Assembly: GCA_903881265.1 (NCBI GenBank)
Contig: CAIRSV010000079.1
Span: 1-9,713, forward strand
Direction: 5' to 3'
Length of the DNA: 9,713 bases
DNA from: an uncultured Bacteroidota bacterium
GTDB taxonomy: Bacteria > Bacteroidota > Bacteroidia > Chitinophagales > Chitinophagaceae
A model generated the notes under the pieces. It was not told the DNA's origin. It saw only the letters and a program-made list of their open reading frames with translations, and made no database searches. Positions 5,404 through 9,713 of the stretch are shown piece after piece. Within the stretch, counting starts at the first letter, position 1. Every line of letters begins with the position of its first letter. The position numbers and the translations under genes are program-made.

Positions 5404-7449
5404 TTAATTACGTACACCGAGGAAGCTATATTTTTTTCCGTATTCCATCATTTGTGCAAAGAAGGATGTTGGGTATTCGACATTCACAGCACTTACTTTG
5501 CCGCCTGTGAGTGTAGGTCTTAATCTAGGTTGTATAAAACCGCGGTACGGTTTGATGCCTAGTTTGCTGTAACGATCCAATATTTCGTTATGTAGTACCT
5601 GATCTACTTTCACACCATAGTTTTCAACCAATGCTTGTCCGGCCTTGAAGTCGCCTTCGCTTTTGATGCGTTGTATTTCGCGAAGCAAGTCGCCAAACAG
5701 TTTGCGCAATTGATCGTAGTCATTGATTTGTACATAGGTCTTACCATCGAGGTTTACAAACTCAATCACATTGTCTTTCTGACCCATTTCATACACCCAT
5801 TTCGCATTCAACTGACGGTTGCGCATGTGGGCCTCTTCGATATTATCACCCAGTTTGATACGTGTCAATTGAGTCATCAAACCATTCATAATATAACTGT
5901 CGTATTCGGCTTTCGCCACATCCATACTTGGCATCACCTTGATGTCGAGCAATTTTTGATCCATAATATAATACAGTCCAACCAAATCAGCGCGAGCTTC
6001 TTCCAAACAGCTTGCATAGTTTTTCAAGGTCTTGTCGGTTGTTTCCACGCCTTCATTAATTTGTCCTGATGCGTGACCGATACACTCGTGCATATCAGTG
6101 TGCAAATCAGAGGCAAGGGCGCCATATTGTTTGATACGGTTTTTCACCACATCATTCAAACCAAATTCATCGATCGTGCCTTTGAGTGCACTCGCCACAT
6201 TATAACTGTAAATGATATTACTCAATGAAACCGATTTGCTTCCGTGTTCTTTCCGAATCCAATCGGCATTCGGTAGGTTGATCCCGATTGCGGTTGCTGG
6301 CGCTAAGTCGCCACTTTCAGCAATCACAGTAATGGCTTTCGCAATGATGCCTTTGACTTGTTTCTTTTTATGTTCATCCATTAATGGTGAATTATCCTCG
6401 AACCATTGCGCTTCTTTAGCGATAGCCGCAATGCGTTTTGTGGCTTCTTCATCTTTAATGCTAACGTAACTTTCGTAGCTTCCTTTTTTACCGATCGCAT
6501 CGAGATACACTTCAATGAAACCATTGATACCATCAATTTTGCTATCAGTATCTTCAACCCATGCAATGCTATAATCGTCAAAATCTTTTAAGTCGCCACT
6601 GCGAAGAAATTTCGCCAGCAACTCCAAGGTTTGTTGTTGTTTTGGATTTTCGGCAACCGTAACGGCTTTTTCAAGCCAATAGCAAATTTTATCAATTGCA
6701 GGTCCATACATACCACCGCTTTTCCAAATTCTTTCTGTGACTATCCCATTTTCTTTGACCACTTTACTATTAAGGCCCCAACTAGGTGCGTTGCCTGTTG
6801 TGGGCATAGTATTATAAAAAGCTTCCACTTCGTTTTGTGTAACACCCTCATAGAAGTTATTGCTTGATGCAACAACATTATCGATGCCAGCAGTCAGGTC
6901 GACACATTTAGGCTCTATGCTCATATCATAAAAAAGAGGCTCCACACGTTTCCAAAATGCTTGTGTGGTTTCGCCTTTCGCAGTAGGAAGCGCAGTGGCA
7001 TTACAATGCATAATGAGCGATTGAAAATACGCAGGGCTGCATGCCGGAATAAATTTTTCATTGCCATAATGATGATGATTGCCATTGCTAAACCAAAAGC
7101 GTCCGCAATAATCTTGAAATTTTTTCCAGTCGGCTGTTTTCTTATCGCCTTGATAGGTGCCGTAAATAGCCTCGATAGTTTTGCGCAGCAAGATGCCGTA
7201 TTTGCTTTTCTGATCGTAGATCATATCGCGTCCGCTTAGTGTGGCTTCATATAAATAATACGAAAGTTCTTTTTGCTTCGGCGTCAGTTTTTCGAAGCCA
7301 GGCACTTGATATCGCAGCACTTGTAAATCGGCAAACGATTCGGCCATCACATTAAATGATTCTTTTTTGGGTGATGTGGATTTTTGTGCAACTGCCTGAT
7401 ACGACGATAAGACTACCGCAGAAATCGCCATCATAGATTTTAAATTCAT
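5404..7449 (-). CDS. secreted dipeptidyl peptidase III (peptidase family M49)
   Basis: This zinc exopeptidase removes dipeptides from the N-termini of short peptides. The protein of 681 residues carries HECIGH at 454-459 (zinc ligands H454 and H459, catalytic E455) and EEARAD at 483-488 (third zinc ligand), the two M49 signature motifs. The HECxGH form resembles the bacterial enzyme from Bacteroides thetaiotaomicron, which is of similar length (about 675). SNGNHHHYG (about 122-130) and an unbroken fold-length sequence suggest an active enzyme. A signal peptide (MNLKSMMAISAVVLSSYQA then VAQ) with no lipobox cysteine predicts release into the periplasm. I chose the ATG at 7449 over an in-frame upstream start at 7512: it begins the signal peptide directly, and a TAnnTTTG box lies between the two. 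The gene is single, divergent from the Omp28-like gene, and followed by a strong terminator. Confidence 0.94.
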   Translation of the reverse strand: MNLKSMMAISAVVLSSYQAVAQKSTSPKKESFNVMAESFADLQVLRYQVPGFEKLTPKQKELSYYLYEATLSGRDMIYDQKSKYGILLRKTIEAIYGTYQGDKKTADWKKFQDYCGRFWFSNGNHHHYGNEKFIPACSPAYFQSLIMHCNATALPTAKGETTQAFWKRVEPLFYDMSIEPKCVDLTAGIDNVVASSNNFYEGVTQNEVEAFYNTMPTTGNAPSWGLNSKVVKENGIVTERIWKSGGMYGPAIDKICYWLEKAVTVAENPKQQQTLELLAKFLRSGDLKDFDDYSIAWVEDTDSKIDGINGFIEVYLDAIGKKGSYESYVSIKDEEATKRIAAIAKEAQWFEDNSPLMDEHKKKQVKGIIAKAITVIAESGDLAPATAIGINLPNADWIRKEHGSKSVSLSNIIYSYNVASALKGTIDEFGLNDVVKNRIKQYGALASDLHTDMHECIGHASGQINEGVETTDKTLKNYASCLEEARADLVGLYYIMDQKLLDIKVMPSMDVAKAEYDSYIMNGLMTQLTRIKLGDNIEEAHMRNRQLNAKWVYEMGQKDNVIEFVNLDGKTYVQINDYDQLRKLFGDLLREIQRIKSEGDFKAGQALVENYGVKVDQVLHNEILDRYSKLGIKPYRGFIQPRLRPTLTGGKVSAVNVEYPTSFFAQMMEYGKKYSFLGVRN

Positions 7450-7476
7450 AATAAAGAGTTTAGATTTTTGAGGATT

Positions 7477-7484
7477 CAAAGGTA
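7477..7484 (-). promoter_or_regulatory. -7 box of the dipeptidyl peptidase promoter
   Basis: On the minus strand this reads TACCTTTG, an exact TAnnTTTG match, 27 bp before the ATG at 7449. A TTTTG upstream is 25 bp away, somewhat further than usual for a -33 element. The box lies downstream of the alternative start at 7512 and therefore supports the shorter protein. Confidence 0.5.
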
Positions 7485-7615
7485 ATTTTTTTATCGGTAA
7501 CAGACTTGTCAAAAGATGCTGAACGTGACGCCATCAAAAGAGTGGTAGGAGAATCACTGCAGAATTTACCGAAAGCGACATTGTTAATAAATGAACAGAG
7601 TTTAAATGGACTGAT

Positions 7616-7623
7616 TATATTTG
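7616..7623 (+). promoter_or_regulatory. -7 box of the Omp28-like gene
   Basis: TATATTTG, an exact TAnnTTTG match and identical to the box before hipB, ends 15 bp before the ATG at 7639. No clear -33 element is seen. It implies a very short leader. Confidence 0.4.
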
Positions 7624-7638
7624 ATAAAAATTATTCAG

Positions 7639-8700
7639 ATGAAAAAACAAATCTTTACACTTCTTCTTTCTTCCGCTTTATTGAGCACACAAGCGCAGGT
7701 CACCCGCAAAGTACTCATGGAAGAGTACACAGGCACGTGGTGCCCTAACTGCCCGGACGGACATGACACTATAAAAAAATTACTGCTCGACCATCCCGGT
7801 CGTCTCGTAGTAGTTGGTATGCATAATAACGATGCGTATACGATTCCGTATGAAACTGCTATGGAAACTGCGATGCAGGTTACAGGATTTCCAAGGGCCA
7901 CCATCGATCGTGATTCTTTTCCGACAGCTAACTACTTTGCAATGAGCCGATGGTTCTGGACGGATGCCGTAGCCGACAGGTTAAATCTGACTTCTCCTGT
8001 GGAAATCAAATTGACACCGAGCTTAAACGGATCGACCCGTTTATTGACGGTCAAAGTGGATTATACTTTCAAAGCTGCTGTGAACGAGGAAACCCGTTTG
8101 ACGTGTGTTTTACTTGAAGACAGTATCCTTGCCGCGCAATCAGGCGCAACAGGAACCTATGTGCATAAGGATGTATCAAGAGCTTTATTATCGGCCGATA
8201 ATTGGGGTGATGCCAATAACCCGACAATGGTTAGTGCTAACCAAAGTTTCTCAAAAACATATACGTACACCTTGCCGGCCACATGGAATGCCAATAACAT
8301 GACCGTGGTCGCTTTTATCAATAAAAAAATCGGGGCCACTCCGATCATCAGTCAGGGTACAGAAGTATTAAATGCCGAAGAAGCCTTTATTGGTTTTCCG
8401 ACAGCCACATCAGATGTAGCGGATAATCAATTTTCAGTGGGCGAATGTTATCCGAATCCAAGCAGTCAAATCACTGCCTTAGATTTCACCCTGGACAAGG
8501 ATGCCGATGTCAAAGCTTATGTGACCGATATACGTGGAGCCGTTGTAAAAAACCTCAGTGATTCAAAACGTTCTGCTGGCAAACACAGTATCTATTGGGC
8601 AGGAACCGATCAGCAAAGCAACAGAATGAATGCCGGAATGTATCTGATTCATCTCAGTATCAACGGCAAAGGCTATACAAGAAAAGTGATATTGGAATAA
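7639..8700 (+). CDS. Omp28-like secreted protein with CxxC motif and T9SS sorting domain
   Basis: This is a 353-residue exported protein. It has a clear signal peptide (MKKQIFTLLLSSALLSTQAQ). EEYTGTWCPNCPDGH follows, with the C35-C38 pair of the thioredoxin-like Omp28 family, and VTGFPRATIDRD around residues 81-92 fits the same fold. The middle (about 115-250) looks like beta-rich domain sequence. From about residue 268 comes a type A T9SS C-terminal domain: GECYPNPSS, then VKAYVTDIRGAVVK, GMYLIHLSINGK and the ending TRKVILE. The protein is therefore expected to cross the outer membrane by the type IX system and be released or anchored at the surface. Whether the CPNC pair is redox-active is not known. 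The ATG at 7639 is chosen because the lysine-rich signal peptide begins there; upstream TTG codons in two frames would only add residues with no signal sequence. Confidence 0.9.
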   Translation: MKKQIFTLLLSSALLSTQAQVTRKVLMEEYTGTWCPNCPDGHDTIKKLLLDHPGRLVVVGMHNNDAYTIPYETAMETAMQVTGFPRATIDRDSFPTANYFAMSRWFWTDAVADRLNLTSPVEIKLTPSLNGSTRLLTVKVDYTFKAAVNEETRLTCVLLEDSILAAQSGATGTYVHKDVSRALLSADNWGDANNPTMVSANQSFSKTYTYTLPATWNANNMTVVAFINKKIGATPIISQGTEVLNAEEAFIGFPTATSDVADNQFSVGECYPNPSSQITALDFTLDKDADVKAYVTDIRGAVVKNLSDSKRSAGKHSIYWAGTDQQSNRMNAGMYLIHLSINGKGYTRKVILE

Positions 8701-8722
8701 TAAGACGTATCACATGATGGAG

Positions 8723-8750
8723 AAATGCAGGACAATTGTTCCTGCATTTT
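8723..8750. terminator. hairpin terminator between convergent genes
   Basis: AAATGCAGGA (8723-8732) pairs perfectly with TCCTGCATTT (8740-8749) around a CAATTGT loop, with further Ts after it and a purine-rich stretch before it. It serves the Omp28-like gene. It touches the stop codon of the opposing dacB-like gene (8750-8752), so it can also help end that transcript. Confidence 0.85.
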
Positions 8751-9713
8751 TATTTAAGCAAATCAAGGAGTTCGAACATTTTTAATTTTGCCTCTTTAGG
8801 TGTGCAGCTATAATTATGCAGAATAAATGCGAAGCAAGTCTTGCGTCCATTTTTGAGTGTGATATATCCCGCATACGAACGCGTACCACCGATATAACCG
8901 CTTTTCATATGTAGGTCATTGATCACAGGCAGACTTTCATAAAAGACAGGATACCACGTTTCTTTTACATTGTGGCGTAGCATCTGCGCGAGTAACGAAG
9001 TGGTGATTTTATTTTCAGGCGCAAGCCCACAAGCATCTTTTAAGGCAATACCGTTTGTTTGTATGTTTCGTGCAGCAGCAAATTGGAGCATGTCGGCAAT
9101 GCCTACTGTCCACGAACCTTTTTTATGACGATGGGCCGCGATGGTTTTGCAAAATGCTTCAGCATAGAGGTTCAGACTTTTTTGATTGCACCAATACACC
9201 AACTTCGAAAGCGGAGGCGATAGAATGGTGGTTACATTTTTTTCAGGCGACGGATACACTGAATCGTTTTGTTGAAAATAAAGTTCGTCTTGCAATAAGC
9301 TTGTGAGTTCATTCGTAAAATCAACGGCAGGATCAAGTCTTGCCAATTGCATGCTCTGAACTTTTTCTTTATTAGAAAGCACACCGCGAATGGCATAACG
9401 ACACGATTTATTTTTTTCAAAAAAAGCAAACGCATCTTCGGTGGTGGCACCATCTTTCGGAATAAGTTCAACACAAAAATCAGTCTGATTATTATAGCCG
9501 GCGCTATTGTGGCTAATGTCGAACGAGTTGCCCGAAGGTGTCATACTGATCTCGAATTTATTTTCTTTCCAGTTGAGTGGATAGATACCGGCGCCGTAAT
9601 AGTTGGCGATATCTTCTTCGAGCCAAGCCTTGTTGATACCCTCATCTGTAAACAGGTTTGAAACTATGCGGATATTTCCTTTCAGTGTATCAATGCCCAT
9701 CTTGTGCAGTGCG
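8750..9713 (-). CDS. dacB: D-alanyl-D-alanine carboxypeptidase/endopeptidase, DacB/PBP4-like (peptidase S13), partial
   Basis: The frame stays open to the window edge, so the N-terminal part with the signal peptide and the SxxK nucleophile motif is missing; about 320 C-terminal residues are visible. Family landmarks are: WLEEDIANYYGAGIYPLNW near the start, matching the S13 segment that precedes the inserted domain; KSLNLYAE, supplying the SxN motif; and HMKSGYIGGTRSYAGY, supplying the KSG (KTG-type) motif. Such enzymes trim peptidoglycan pentapeptides and cross-links in the periplasm. The loop that usually reads DGSGLSxxN reads DACGLAPEN here, losing both serines, which is unusual, though SxN and KSG are intact. 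An internal methionine at 9698-9700 is not the start: the frame continues upstream as ALHK and the sequence there fits the family interior. Confidence 0.88.
   Translation of the reverse strand, partial: ALHKMGIDTLKGNIRIVSNLFTDEGINKAWLEEDIANYYGAGIYPLNWKENKFEISMTPSGNSFDISHNSAGYNNQTDFCVELIPKDGATTEDAFAFFEKNKSCRYAIRGVLSNKEKVQSMQLARLDPAVDFTNELTSLLQDELYFQQNDSVYPSPEKNVTTILSPPLSKLVYWCNQKSLNLYAEAFCKTIAAHRHKKGSWTVGIADMLQFAAARNIQTNGIALKDACGLAPENKITTSLLAQMLRHNVKETWYPVFYESLPVINDLHMKSGYIGGTRSYAGYITLKNGRKTCFAFILHNYSCTPKEAKLKMFELLDLLK

Noticed and set aside
5635..7239. Plus-strand open frames opposite the dipeptidyl peptidase gene
   Set aside because: They are shadows of a well-supported M49 coding sequence on the minus strand, with no family signal.
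7450..7638. Open frame through the divergent intergenic region (TTG start at 7506), and the 63-bp N-terminal extension of the peptidase (7450-7512)
   Set aside because: There is no ATG start, it overlaps the secreted protein in another frame, and TAnnTTTG boxes for both flanking genes lie within it. The space is better read as a divergent promoter region.

Overview
The window looks like a chromosomal segment of a Bacteroidota bacterium. Three signs support this: a secreted protein with a C-terminal type IX secretion (T9SS) sorting domain, TAnnTTTG-type -7 promoter boxes without clear Shine-Dalgarno sites, and a secreted bacterial-type dipeptidyl peptidase III. I cannot place it below phylum level.

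The left half (about 1-5360) is an accessory island. It holds two toxin-antitoxin operons set among repeats. First comes a hipBA-type operon: a HTH antitoxin at 390-710 overlapping by ATGA a full-length HipA-family kinase at 707-1984. Second comes an abiE-type operon: an AbiEi winged-helix antitoxin, most likely 3105-3926, overlapping by ATGA an AbiEii nucleotidyltransferase toxin at 3923-4819. Two short open frames follow abiEii. One is coupled to it by another ATGA overlap, and the other ends inside a repeat, so they look like remnants of a longer operon.

The non-coding DNA of the island is unusually structured. A repeat of about 260 bp occurs twice in direct orientation (2033-2292 and 5098-5357) and brackets the abiE block. 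A shorter relative (86-155) lies before hipBA. Between the first long copy and abiE sits an array of four units of about 149-150 bp (2296-2880). Each unit is an imperfect dyad, and the whole array is bounded by an inverted GCTGtCTCA-like end. A 36-bp sequence carrying an operator-like dyad and the first codons of abiEi is duplicated 87 bp apart, in frame. Together this suggests a repeat-bounded, cassette-like toxin-antitoxin island, but no recombinase or transposase is visible in the window.

The right half (5404-9713) looks like ordinary chromosome. A secreted dipeptidyl peptidase III (minus strand) is divergent from a secreted Omp28-like, CxxC-containing, T9SS-sorted protein (plus strand). 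That gene converges on a partial minus-strand dacB-like D-Ala-D-Ala carboxypeptidase (peptidase S13), whose N-terminal part lies beyond the window. Two strong hairpin terminators separate these units. The boundary between island and chromosome falls at about 5357, where the second long repeat abuts the terminator of the peptidase gene.
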